DNA from: Treponema sp.
GTDB lineage: Bacteria > Spirochaetota > Spirochaetia > Treponematales > Breznakiellaceae
Length of the DNA: 12,129 bases
Assembly: GCA_031259035.1 (NCBI GenBank)
Contig: JAIRLZ010000145.1
Location: forward strand, 1 to 12,129
Direction of reading: 5' to 3'
Shown: positions 1-4,585 of the stretch, piece after piece
Numbering within the stretch: position 1 is the stretch's first letter
Layout: each line of letters opens with the position of its first letter
The notes under the pieces: generated by a model
The model's database searches: none
What the model saw: the letters and a program-made list of their open reading frames with translations, nothing else
What the model was told of the DNA's origin: nothing
Program-made: the position numbers and the translations under genes

Positions 1-34
1 CAAACGGTCATGTTATTTCTGAACAGTTCCTTAC
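1..34 (-). repeat. Partial inverted copy of the palindromic element found after rplL
   Basis: The reverse complement of these 34 bases is identical to 4200-4233, the outer end of the palindromic element that follows rplL. Only the terminal inverted repeat and part of the first internal hairpin are inside the window; the rest would lie to the left. As in the other copy, the element end AGGAACTG is preceded by TA. The identity is read directly; calling it a mobile repeat is inference. Confidence 0.85.
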
Positions 35-125
35 GGTGATGGTTTGCGGAGCAAATCCGTCTACCGCCATTTTTTGTTGGCGGCTCTAATTCTAACCGCC
101 CCAAGGGGCGGGGTATGAGACCCCA
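35..125. repeat. Cluster of small palindromes
   Basis: Four short palindromes follow one another: GGTTTGC/GCAAATC around 41-57, CCGCCA/TGGCGG at 64-69 and 78-83, CCGCCCC/GGGGCGG at 96-111, and GGGGT/ACCCC at 110-124. The last two overlap and cannot form together. They lie between the element end at 1-34 and the decayed coding remnant, so they look like accumulated repeat debris. No U-rich tail supports a terminator. Confidence 0.5.
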
Positions 126-351
126 CTGCGAATAAACCGATCTTTCCCAAAAGCAGCCAGTACAGCAGCGCCGCGTCCGGTTCGCCATAGGACTGCGCGG
201 ATTCGGGCGCCAACAGTTCCAGTTCAATGGCCGCCGACCAGGTAATGCCGTCCGTAGAATAGGCGGCCTTGCCGCCGCCATCGGCGACCGCCACGAATTT
301 CCCGGCGGGCTTCCACAGTCTCTGTACGGCGTCATCGACCGCCGTCTTATC
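61..351 (-). pseudogene. Decayed fragment of a repeat-type (beta-propeller-like) protein
   Basis: The minus strand is open from 351 down to a TAG at 61-63. The best-preserved part reads GKFVAVADGGGKAAYSTDG followed by ITWSAA (about 303-232). This resembles the short 'FVAVG..G.IAYSTDGxTW' repeats of bacterial beta-propeller or BNR-like surface proteins. An in-frame stop (TAA, 352-354) lies just upstream, with no convincing start codon or ribosome binding site. After 'SAAIEL' the sequence loses repeat character, and its C-terminal end is encoded by the palindrome cluster. It is therefore best read as a truncated remnant of a longer gene. The family resemblance is from memory; a chance open frame cannot be excluded. 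Confidence 0.45.
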
Positions 352-437
352 TTATCCGAGGGGGGGAGTGAACGATTCCCTCGTTAGTTTAGGTGATGAA
401 CTTATCACGTATTAACGACAATTTTTTTAAATTAGAG
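352..437. other. Non-coding stretch upstream of the tRNA-Thr promoter
   Basis: No gene is visible here. The stretch contains a G-run at 361-367 and ends in an AT-rich block (about 419-436, including seven T in a row). That block lies directly upstream of the -35 box at 438 and is placed where an UP element would be. Confidence 0.4.
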
Positions 438-466
438 TTGACATAAATCGTATTGTGTGGTATATT
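438..466 (+). promoter_or_regulatory. Sigma-70 promoter for the tRNA-Thr-rpmG-tRNA-Trp-secE-nusG unit
   Basis: A perfect -35 box TTGACA (438-443) is followed by a 17-base spacer and a -10 box TATATT (461-466, 5 of 6 consensus). TGG directly before the -10 gives an extended -10. AT-rich DNA lies upstream. The expected start near 473 would leave only about six bases before the tRNA-Thr 5' end at 479. This is the pattern of a strong stable-RNA promoter. Confidence 0.85.
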
Positions 467-478
467 ACTTTTTATCTT

Positions 479-551
479 GCCCTTGTAGCTCAGTCGGCAG
501 AGCATATCCATGGTAAGGATAAGGTCAACGGTTCGATTCCGTTCGAGGGCT
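479..551 (+). tRNA. tRNA-Thr (anticodon GGT)
   Basis: A complete cloverleaf is visible. The acceptor stem is GCCCTTG/CGAGGGC (479-485 with 544-550, one G-U pair). The D stem is GCTC/GAGC (488-491, 500-503). The anticodon stem is TATCC/GGATA (505-509, 517-521) with loop ATGGTAA, placing anticodon GGT at 512-514. The T arm is AACGG-TTCGATT-CCGTT (527-543). Base 551 is the discriminator T, and CCA is not encoded. It reads ACC (and ACU) threonine codons and is the first gene after the promoter at 438-466. Confidence 0.96.
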
Positions 552-635
552 TGTTGATAGTATAAAAGGAATCTCTGAAAGCGTCAACCGGTGGGGCGGC
601 GGTTTCGGCGGTTTTCACTATAACTGGAGGAAGGT

Positions 636-809
636 ATGGCGACAAAGAAAACGGCGATTGAACTTATTGCGCTTCAGTGCAGCGAATGTAAACGGAAGAA
701 TTATACAACCCAAAAAAATAGACGGAATTCTCAGGAGAAATTTGAATTCAGCAAGTATTGTCCTTTCGACCGTAAGCACACCATTCATAAAGAAACAAAA
801 ATCAAGTGA
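636..809 (+). CDS. rpmG: 50S ribosomal protein L33
   Basis: A 57-residue small basic protein of the large ribosomal subunit, near the tRNA exit site. The ATG at 636 follows a strong ribosome binding site (GGAGGAAGG, ending just upstream). The sequence starts MATKKTAIELIALQCSECKR and ends HKETKIK, with the classic NYTT.KNRRN core, so family and length are clear. It belongs to the zinc-ribbon-like L33 group with C15 and C18, but the second pair is C42-P-F-D45: the fourth cysteine is an aspartate. Zinc may be bound by Asp, bound weakly, or not at all. It lies between tRNA-Thr and tRNA-Trp, a conserved placement upstream of secE-nusG in many bacteria. Confidence 0.95.
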   Translation: MATKKTAIELIALQCSECKRKNYTTQKNRRNSQEKFEFSKYCPFDRKHTIHKETKIK

Positions 810-813
810 GGTT

Positions 814-839
814 GTTTCAAAGTCCGGTAGTTTTGGAAC
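814..839 (+). other. Weak hairpin after rpmG
   Basis: GTTTCAAA (814-821) can pair with TTTGGAAC (832-839), one G-U pair included, over a 10-base loop. It begins a few bases after the rpmG stop. No U-tract follows, so a processing role is as likely as termination. Confidence 0.35.
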
Positions 840-880
840 AGTTTCAAGCAATTGACTTCTAAATTTGTATGTTTGGAAGT

Positions 881-905
881 TTTTCAGATAAGTTTTATCT
901 GGAAT
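881..905 (+). other. Hairpin just upstream of tRNA-Trp
   Basis: TTTTCAGATAA (881-891) pairs with TTATCTGGAA-type bases (895-905) over a 3-base loop. This gives seven perfect inner pairs plus outer G-U and A-U pairs. It ends seven bases before the tRNA-Trp acceptor stem. It could be an RNA-processing signal separating rpmG mRNA from the tRNA, or a weak terminator. There is no long U-run. Confidence 0.5.
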
Positions 906-911
906 CTTTCT

Positions 912-984
912 AGGCCAGTAGCTCTAATGGTAGAGCGTCGGTCTCCAAAACCGAATGTTGTGGGTTCGAGTCCTACCTGGCCTG
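912..984 (+). tRNA. tRNA-Trp (anticodon CCA)
   Basis: The acceptor stem is AGGCCAG/CTGGCCT (912-918 with 977-983, all Watson-Crick), with discriminator G984. The D stem is GCTC/GAGC. The anticodon stem is TCGGT/ACCGA (938-942, 950-954) with loop CTCCAAA, placing anticodon CCA at 945-947. The T loop TTCGAGT is in place, and CCA is not encoded at the 3' end. It decodes UGG. Its position directly before secE is a conserved bacterial arrangement. Confidence 0.97.
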
Positions 985-997
985 TTTGCGCCTTCAA

Positions 998-1033
998 GTG
1001 TCCGCGTGGATACACGTTCTTGCTCTTTGCAAG
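998..1033 (+). other. Two small hairpins between tRNA-Trp and secE
   Basis: GTGTCC (998-1003) pairs with GGATAC (1008-1013, one G-U pair) over a 4-base loop. CTTGC (1019-1023) pairs perfectly with GCAAG (1029-1033) over TCTTT. They may mark processing of the tRNA from the secE mRNA. The stems are short, so the support is modest. Confidence 0.35.
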
Positions 1034-1057
1034 GATTGAAACTGAAAAGAGGTTCCC

Positions 1058-1258
1058 ATGGAAACGACAAAGAAAAAAGAAAATAAGCTCGTTGCTTTTG
1101 CAAAAGAATCTTACGCGGAGCTCCGCAAAGTGGTATGGCCCAGCAAAGAAGACGTGATCAGCTCCGTGAAGGTTGTCATCATTTCAACTGTTATTATTGC
1201 GGCTGTATTGGGATTGATTGATGTGCTGCTGCTTCTCGGCGTACAGGCGATATTTTAA
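1058..1258 (+). CDS. secE: Preprotein translocase subunit SecE
   Basis: A 66-residue inner-membrane subunit of the SecYEG channel that clamps and stabilises SecY. The short single-membrane-span form is seen, as in most non-enterobacterial species. The N-terminus is charged and lysine-rich (1-30), with the amphipathic segment and family motif ELRKVVWPSKED at about 21-32. One hydrophobic segment follows at about 39-62 (VVIISTVIIAAVLGLIDVLLLL). The start at 1058 has a modest upstream AAGAGG. The gene sits between tRNA-Trp and nusG, the near-universal secE-nusG pairing, so the identification is firm despite the small size. Confidence 0.95.
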   Translation: METTKKKENKLVAFAKESYAELRKVVWPSKEDVISSVKVVIISTVIIAAVLGLIDVLLLLGVQAIF

Positions 1259-1360
1259 TACTTTTCATATATATATATGGTTGGCGTGGAGCCAAAGAAG
1301 CCGCTCTGGTTGCCATAAGGCGGACTGGCGGCGGCTTGCGGCTAAAAAAAAAGGACAAAC

Positions 1361-1918
1361 ATGGCTACAGGTTGGTATATCCTTCATATCTATTTTGGAT
1401 TTGAAAGTAGAATAGAAAAAACTATCCGTATGATGCTTGATTCCGGGGAGCTTGACAAGAACATCGTTCGGGATGTCAAAGCCCCTTCCGAATCTACGGT
1501 GGAAATTAAAGATGGGAAGAAGCGCACTCAAACCCGGCTGATGCTTCCGGGCTATATGCTGGTTGAGATGGATCTTCCTGATGACAATTGGAAGACTACC
1601 TGTCAAAAAATACGGCAAATTCAGGGCGTCACCGGTTTTGTGGGAACCCCTGTCGCTAAAAAGCCCCAGCCCCTCCCCTCAGAGCAAGCGCGCTCCATTT
1701 TTCAGAAATCCGGCGACATCAAGGGAGAGCGCTTTGTCCACGTCCGCCAATCGTTTGTCGAAGGCGAACAGGTTAAAATCGTTGACGGACCCTTTGAGTC
1801 ATTCGCCGGCGTTATTGAAGAGATCGATTCCTCACGGAACAAGCTGAAGGTTATGGTGGGCATCTTCGGCAGAAATACACCGGTTGAAGTGGATTTGCTG
1901 CAAGTGGAAAAGGTGTAA
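1361..1918 (+). CDS. nusG: Transcription termination/antitermination factor NusG
   Basis: A 185-residue transcription elongation factor that binds the RpoC clamp helices and links polymerase to Rho or to ribosomal protein S10. The NGN domain covers about residues 4-115: it opens GWYILHIYFGFESRIEKTI, keeps the 'LPGYMLVEMDL' strand at 62-72, and has the 'GVTGFVG' segment at 89-95. The C-terminal KOW domain starts near 133 (VEGEQVKIVDGPFESFAGVI) and ends LLQVEKV. The length is normal with no insert domain. The ATG has AAGGA six bases upstream. It follows secE after a 102-base spacer. RpoB and RpoC, its partners, are encoded in the same cluster. Confidence 0.97.
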   Translation: MATGWYILHIYFGFESRIEKTIRMMLDSGELDKNIVRDVKAPSESTVEIKDGKKRTQTRLMLPGYMLVEMDLPDDNWKTTCQKIRQIQGVTGFVGTPVAKKPQPLPSEQARSIFQKSGDIKGERFVHVRQSFVEGEQVKIVDGPFESFAGVIEEIDSSRNKLKVMVGIFGRNTPVEVDLLQVEKV

Positions 1919-1921
1919 GCA

Positions 1922-1972
1922 GGGGAGACGGTTTGCGGGATCATCGTATGATCCGCGCTTTCCCCCCTTTTT
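1922..1972 (+). terminator. Terminator-like hairpin after nusG
   Basis: GGATCAT (1938-1944) pairs perfectly with ATGATCC (1948-1954) over CGT. It is extended by GCG/CGC (1935-1937, 1956-1958) around one bulged G. An outer GGGGA (1922-1926) can pair with TCCCC (1961-1965). Five T follow at 1968-1972. It begins four bases after the nusG stop codon and could end or attenuate the upstream transcript before rplK. The extra C residues before the T-run make it imperfect. Confidence 0.6.
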
Positions 1973-2009
1973 ATAGAACGTAGGAGAGGAGGCGTACGCT
2001 CCCTCGCCA

Positions 2010-2045
2010 GATGTGAAAAATCGCAACCCTGCAAACTGTCACATC
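2010..2045 (+). promoter_or_regulatory. rplK leader stem, candidate L1 autoregulatory site
   Basis: GATGTGA (2010-2016) pairs perfectly with TCACATC (2039-2045) across a 22-base loop, ending nine bases before the rplK ribosome binding site (AAGGAG, 2055-2060). In many bacteria ribosomal protein L1 represses the rplK-rplA mRNA by binding a leader structure like its 23S rRNA site. Position and a stem are seen here; identity as an L1 site is inference. A small GCGTACGC palindrome lies just upstream, around 1992-1999. Confidence 0.35.
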
Positions 2046-2065
2046 ACACTACATAAGGAGAACAT

Positions 2066-2497
2066 ATGGCAAAGAAAAAAATTGCCACCCTGATTAAGCT
2101 GCAATGTCCTGCTGGTAAAGCGACGCCCGCTCCACCCGTAGGTCCTGCGCTTGGTCCGCACGGGGTGAGCGCTCCGCAGTTTGTCCAGCAGTTCAACGAC
2201 AGGACAAAGTCTATGGAGGCTGGTCTTGTAATACCGGTGGTTATCACCGTGTATACGGACAAGACGTTTACTTTTATCCTCAAGACGCCGCCCGCGGCGG
2301 TGTTGATCAAGAAGGCGGTGGGAATTGAGAAAGGGTCGCCTGAGCCGCACAAATCCAAGGTCGGCAAACTTTCCAAGGCGAAATTGGAAGAAATCGCCAA
2401 GATGAAAGCGCCTGACTTGTCGGCGAAAGATATTGAAGGCGCGAAAAAGATCATAGCGGGTACCGCCCGTTCTATGGGAATTGAGGTGGAAAAATGA
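2066..2497 (+). CDS. rplK: 50S ribosomal protein L11
   Basis: A 143-residue protein forming the GTPase-associated centre with 23S rRNA, and the target area of thiostrepton-type antibiotics. The N-terminal domain carries the proline-rich switch QCPAGKATPAPPVGPALGP (about 13-31) and 'VVITVYTDKTFTF'. The C-terminal RNA-binding domain runs from about 72 to the end and includes IIAGTARSMGIEVEK. The segment after GPALG reads PHGVSAPQFVQQFN, unlike the E. coli form (QQGVNIMEFCKAFN). From memory this variant is spirochaete-like. The start has AAGGAG at 2055-2060. The stop codon overlaps the rplA start by four bases. Confidence 0.97.
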   Translation: MAKKKIATLIKLQCPAGKATPAPPVGPALGPHGVSAPQFVQQFNDRTKSMEAGLVIPVVITVYTDKTFTFILKTPPAAVLIKKAVGIEKGSPEPHKSKVGKLSKAKLEEIAKMKAPDLSAKDIEGAKKIIAGTARSMGIEVEK

Positions 2498-3171
2498 AGC
2501 GTGGCAAAAAATACCGCGAGGCGGTCAAGAAATACGATCCTGATGCAATTTACGAAGCGAAAGCCGCCTTTGATCTGCTCAAGACAATAGCGTTCGCCGC
2601 GTTTGACGAGACCATTGATCTTTCGGTAAAGCTTCGCCTGAAGAAGAGCCAGTCTGTACGCGATACAGTGGTGCTTCCCCATCAGTTTAAGGCTGAAAAG
2701 CGGGTGTTGGTATTCTGCAAGCCCGAAAAGGAAACCGAGGCGAAGGAAGCGGGCGCGTCTTATGTTGGCGCCGATGACCTTATTGAAAAGGTGAAGGGCG
2801 GCTGGCTTGACTTTGACGTGGCGGTCGCCACGCCGGATATGATGAAAGATGTCGGCAAGATCGGAATGGTGTTGGGACGCCGCGGGCTCATGCCTAATCA
2901 CAAGACCGGAACCGTCACCTTTGATCTCAAAGGAGCGCTCGCGGAGCTTAAAAAGGGACGCACCGAATTCCGCGCGGATAAAACCGGCGTTGTTCATCTT
3001 GCCGTCGGCAAGGTGAGCATGGACAGCGACAAGCTGGCGGAAAACGCGAAAACCGTTGTCTCGGAAATAAAACGGAAAAAGCCCGCGGACGCGAAGGGTG
3101 ATTTTATTCTGTCCCTTTCGGTCGCGTCAACCATGAGTCCCGGCGTGTGGATTTCCATTAAGGAGGAATAA
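2494..3171 (+). CDS. rplA: 50S ribosomal protein L1
   Basis: A 225-residue protein of the L1 stalk of the large subunit, which handles E-site tRNA exit. In many bacteria it is also the translational repressor of rplK-rplA. Hallmarks are KKYDPDAIYEAKAAFDLLK near the N-terminus, the hinge/RNA-contact motif VLGRRGLMPNHKTGTV in the middle, and a C-terminal ASTMSPGVWISIK. The last is a variant of the usual SSTMGPG. The length is about the family norm. The ATG overlaps the rplK stop (ATGA, 2494-2497), so translation is probably coupled. The stop shares one base with the rplJ start. Confidence 0.97.
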   Translation: MKRGKKYREAVKKYDPDAIYEAKAAFDLLKTIAFAAFDETIDLSVKLRLKKSQSVRDTVVLPHQFKAEKRVLVFCKPEKETEAKEAGASYVGADDLIEKVKGGWLDFDVAVATPDMMKDVGKIGMVLGRRGLMPNHKTGTVTFDLKGALAELKKGRTEFRADKTGVVHLAVGKVSMDSDKLAENAKTVVSEIKRKKPADAKGDFILSLSVASTMSPGVWISIKEE

Positions 3172-3710
3172 TGGCTATTGTTGCAAAAAAAGAACAACCG
3201 GAGAAAGTTGCGGCGATAAACGAACTGAAAGAAGCTTTTGGCGTTGCTCCCGACTTTATTTTCACCGACTACCGCGGTCTTACCGTGGAACAGATAACCA
3301 ATCTTCGGAGGCGGCTTGTGGGCAAGGAAGCGATTTTCAAAGTCGTGAAAAACAATTTTGCCCGCGTCGCGTTTGAGCGGCTCTCATTGCCCGATGTGTC
3401 GTCCTATCTTATAGGGCCGACGGCGGTTGCCATCGCGTCCAGGGATTCAAACGAGGTGGCGAAAGCCCTCCTCGACTTCACCAAAGAGGCGCCGCGTCTC
3501 AAGGTGAAGGGCGCTCTTATCGGCGCGTCGGTGTACACCGCTCAACAGGTGGACGCCTTTTCCAAACTGCCGGGCAAGTTGCAGCTTGTCTCCATGCTTA
3601 TGTCCTGCATGAACGGTCCCGCCCGCAATCTCGCGGCTGCCCTCAACGATGTCAACGCGCGTCTCGTGCGGACGATCAAAGCTGTCGGGGACAAGAAGGC
3701 GGAAGGTTAA
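3171..3710 (+). CDS. rplJ: 50S ribosomal protein L10
   Basis: A 179-residue stalk-base protein. The N-terminal domain binds 23S rRNA with L11, and the C-terminal helix carries L7/L12 dimers. Family features include FIFTDYRGLTVEQITNLRRR (about 30-49), FKVVKNNFARVAF (about 57-69) and an alanine-rich C-terminus ending RLVRTIKAVGDKKAEG. The ATG at 3171 is preceded by AGGAGG (3161-3166) and overlaps the rplA stop by one base. There is therefore no room for the usual L10 leader RNA structure in front of it. The ribosome binding site lies inside the end of rplA. Confidence 0.97.
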   Translation: MAIVAKKEQPEKVAAINELKEAFGVAPDFIFTDYRGLTVEQITNLRRRLVGKEAIFKVVKNNFARVAFERLSLPDVSSYLIGPTAVAIASRDSNEVAKALLDFTKEAPRLKVKGALIGASVYTAQQVDAFSKLPGKLQLVSMLMSCMNGPARNLAAALNDVNARLVRTIKAVGDKKAEG

Positions 3711-3721
3711 ACCCGTTCGCA

Positions 3722-3757
3722 AACCGTCAGGCTTCGTTGCTGCCGTTCCTGTCGGTT
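3722..3757 (+). other. Hairpin in the rplJ-rplL spacer
   Basis: AACCGTCAGG (3722-3731) pairs with CCTGTCGGTT (3748-3757), nine Watson-Crick pairs and one T-T mismatch, over a 16-base loop. It lies 11 bases after the rplJ stop. It is followed by ATTATAAG rather than a T-run, so an mRNA-processing or stabilising role for the downstream rplL message is more likely than termination. Confidence 0.5.
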
Positions 3758-3766
3758 CATTATAAG
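3737..3766 (+). promoter_or_regulatory. Weak candidate promoter before rplL
   Basis: TTGCTG (3737-3742) and TATAAG (3761-3766) are 18 bases apart. The -10 is 5 of 6 consensus but the -35 only 3 of 6. An extra promoter would help explain the fourfold excess of L7/L12 over other ribosomal proteins, but the match alone is weak. Confidence 0.25.
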
Positions 3767-3810
3767 TGTATCTGTATAGATAACATATTTTTATTTTAGG
3801 AGAAGATAAT

Positions 3811-4203
3811 ATGGCAGAACTTACAGCGGATCAGATTTTGGACGCCATCGCGTCTATGACCGTTCTTGAAGTTTCGGAACTGGTCAAGAAAATGGAAGAG
3901 AAATTCGGCGTTTCCGCCGCGGCTCCCGTAGCAGTCGCGGCGGTTGGCGCGGTTCCCGGCGCGGAGGCCGCGGCGGCGGAAGAAGAGAAGACTGAATTCA
4001 ACGTCATCCTCAAGGCGTTTGACGACTCCAAGAAAATCGCGGTCATCAAGGAAGTCCGCAGCCTCACCGGTCTTGGTCTTAAAGAAGCCAAAGAACTGGT
4101 TGAAGGCGCGCCCAAGACTCTGAAAGAAAGCGTTTCCAAAGAGGACGCCGCGAAGATCAAAGAGTCCGTTACCGCCGCGGGCGGCGTAGTGGAGATTCAG
4201 TAA
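3811..4203 (+). CDS. rplL: 50S ribosomal protein L7/L12
   Basis: A 130-residue multicopy stalk protein that recruits translational GTPases. The N-terminal dimerisation region is at 1-35 (ILDAIASMTVLEVSELVKKMEEKFGV region) and an Ala/Pro/Val-rich hinge follows at about 36-60. The globular C-terminal domain is at about 62-130, including EFNVILKAFDDSKKIAVIKEVR and LGLKEAKELVEGAPK, ending GGVVEIQ. The length is slightly above E. coli L12 because of the hinge. AGGAGA at 3798-3803 sets the ATG. The stop codon TAA (4201-4203) takes its last base from the palindromic element that begins at 4203. Confidence 0.97.
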   Translation: MAELTADQILDAIASMTVLEVSELVKKMEEKFGVSAAAPVAVAAVGAVPGAEAAAAEEEKTEFNVILKAFDDSKKIAVIKEVRSLTGLGLKEAKELVEGAPKTLKESVSKEDAAKIKESVTAAGGVVEIQ

Positions 4204-4303
4204 GGAACTGTTCAGAAATAACATGACCGTTTGGTCATATTATTTCCTAATTGCGTAAGCAATTAAGACAAAATGCTGTGCATTTTGTTTATGAACAGTT
4301 CCT
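4203..4303. mobile_element. 101-base palindromic element (MITE- or REP-like) with cloverleaf fold
   Basis: Perfect 12-base terminal inverted repeats, AGGAACTGTTCA (4203-4214) and TGAACAGTTCCT (4292-4303), enclose three hairpins. Hairpin 1 is 4216-4228 with 4233-4245 (12 of 13 pairs, loop GTTT). Hairpin 2 is 4248-4254 with 4259-4265 (7 pairs, loop GTAA, a GNRA-type tetraloop). Hairpin 3 is 4266-4276 with 4280-4290 (11 pairs including one G-U, loop TGT). As RNA the whole folds as a four-way cloverleaf. A second, inverted, partial copy at 1-34 shows that it is a dispersed repeat. Both copies are preceded by TA, and TA also occurs at 4303-4304. That fits a TA target-site element, but the boundary is uncertain by a base. 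It has no coding capacity. Confidence 0.8.
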
Positions 4304-4305
4304 AA

Positions 4306-4354
4306 GGATCCGCGCGGAAATAACAGGCGGAACATTTTATTTTTGCGCGGTTCC
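4306..4354 (+). other. Long hairpin in the rplL-rpoB spacer
   Basis: CCGCGCGGAAATAA (4310-4323) pairs continuously with 4337-4350 (14 pairs, two of them G-U) over a 13-base loop. GGA/TCC (4306-4308, 4352-4354) adds three more pairs after one mismatch. It begins two or three bases after the cloverleaf element. It is a strong RNA structure but lacks a trailing T-run. Confidence 0.65.
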
Positions 4355-4379
4355 CAAGCCAAACGCTTGGCAAGCGTTT
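4354..4379 (+). other. Pair of mutually exclusive hairpins
   Basis: CCAAGC (4354-4359) pairs perfectly with GCTTGG (4365-4370). Alternatively AAACGCTT (4361-4368) pairs perfectly with AAGCGTTT (4372-4379). Both use 4365-4368, so only one can form at a time, as in attenuators or RNA switches. No T-run follows the second hairpin, so a classical terminator is not seen. Confidence 0.5.
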
Positions 4380-4397
4380 CAGCAGCCATGTTGCGCT

Positions 4398-4433
4398 GAC
4401 ACGCTGTAATGCCTGACATAGGCGCGGCGTGTC
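4398..4433 (+). other. Hairpin in the rplL-rpoB spacer
   Basis: GACACGC (4398-4404) pairs perfectly with GCGTGTC (4427-4433). A small inner stem GCCT/AGGC lies at 4411-4414 and 4420-4423. Confidence 0.5.
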
Positions 4434-4445
4434 GCTGGTGGAGAG

Positions 4446-4469
4446 ACAGGCGGTAAAATTGCCGCCTGT
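4446..4469 (+). other. Perfect GC-rich hairpin, possible weak terminator
   Basis: ACAGGCGG (4446-4453) pairs perfectly with CCGCCTGT (4462-4469) over an 8-base loop. It is followed by GTTCTATT, which is only moderately T-rich. It could slow or end transcripts reading through from rplL. Confidence 0.5.
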
Positions 4470-4516
4470 GTTCTATTGTACAGGTTTTGAGCGGGTTTAT
4501 AGTGTTTTCTCGCAGG

Positions 4517-4547
4517 CCGCGCAGGTGGATAGCATTGCAAGGCGCGG
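4517..4547 (+). other. GC-rich hairpin upstream of the rpoB promoter
   Basis: CCGCGC (4517-4522) pairs with GCGCGG (4542-4547) over a 19-base loop. Six pairs only. It lies ten bases upstream of the -35 box of the candidate rpoB promoter. Confidence 0.35.
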
Positions 4548-4556
4548 GCAAGCGGG

Positions 4557-4585
4557 TTGGCATATGAAAAATTAAAAAGTATAAC
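4557..4585 (+). promoter_or_regulatory. Sigma-70 promoter for rpoB(C)
   Basis: TTGGCA (4557-4562, 5 of 6) and TATAAC (4580-4585, 5 of 6) are separated by exactly 17 bases of AT-rich DNA. The expected start, near 4591-4593, is about 77 bases before the rpoB start codon. The leader would begin inside the left arm of the inverted repeat 4586-4647. It would give rpoB-rpoC expression separate from the ribosomal-protein transcript. Confidence 0.7.

Noticed and set aside
852..1157. Plus-strand open frame of 101 codons over tRNA-Trp and the secE start
   Set aside because: It overlaps a clear tRNA and the secE coding region in another frame; it is a chance frame.
1268..1280. AT dinucleotide run after secE as a promoter
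   Set aside because: No -35 box lies at a suitable distance; it is a short simple repeat.
1..4303. Composite transposon bounded by the two inverted elements
   Set aside because: The enclosed genes are conserved core genes in their ancestral order and no transposase is present, so the elements are more likely independent insertions.
4203..4303. A tRNA gene in the cloverleaf element
   Set aside because: It has no T-loop TTCRANY, no proper anticodon arm, and a 12-pair outer stem; the resemblance is only in overall shape.
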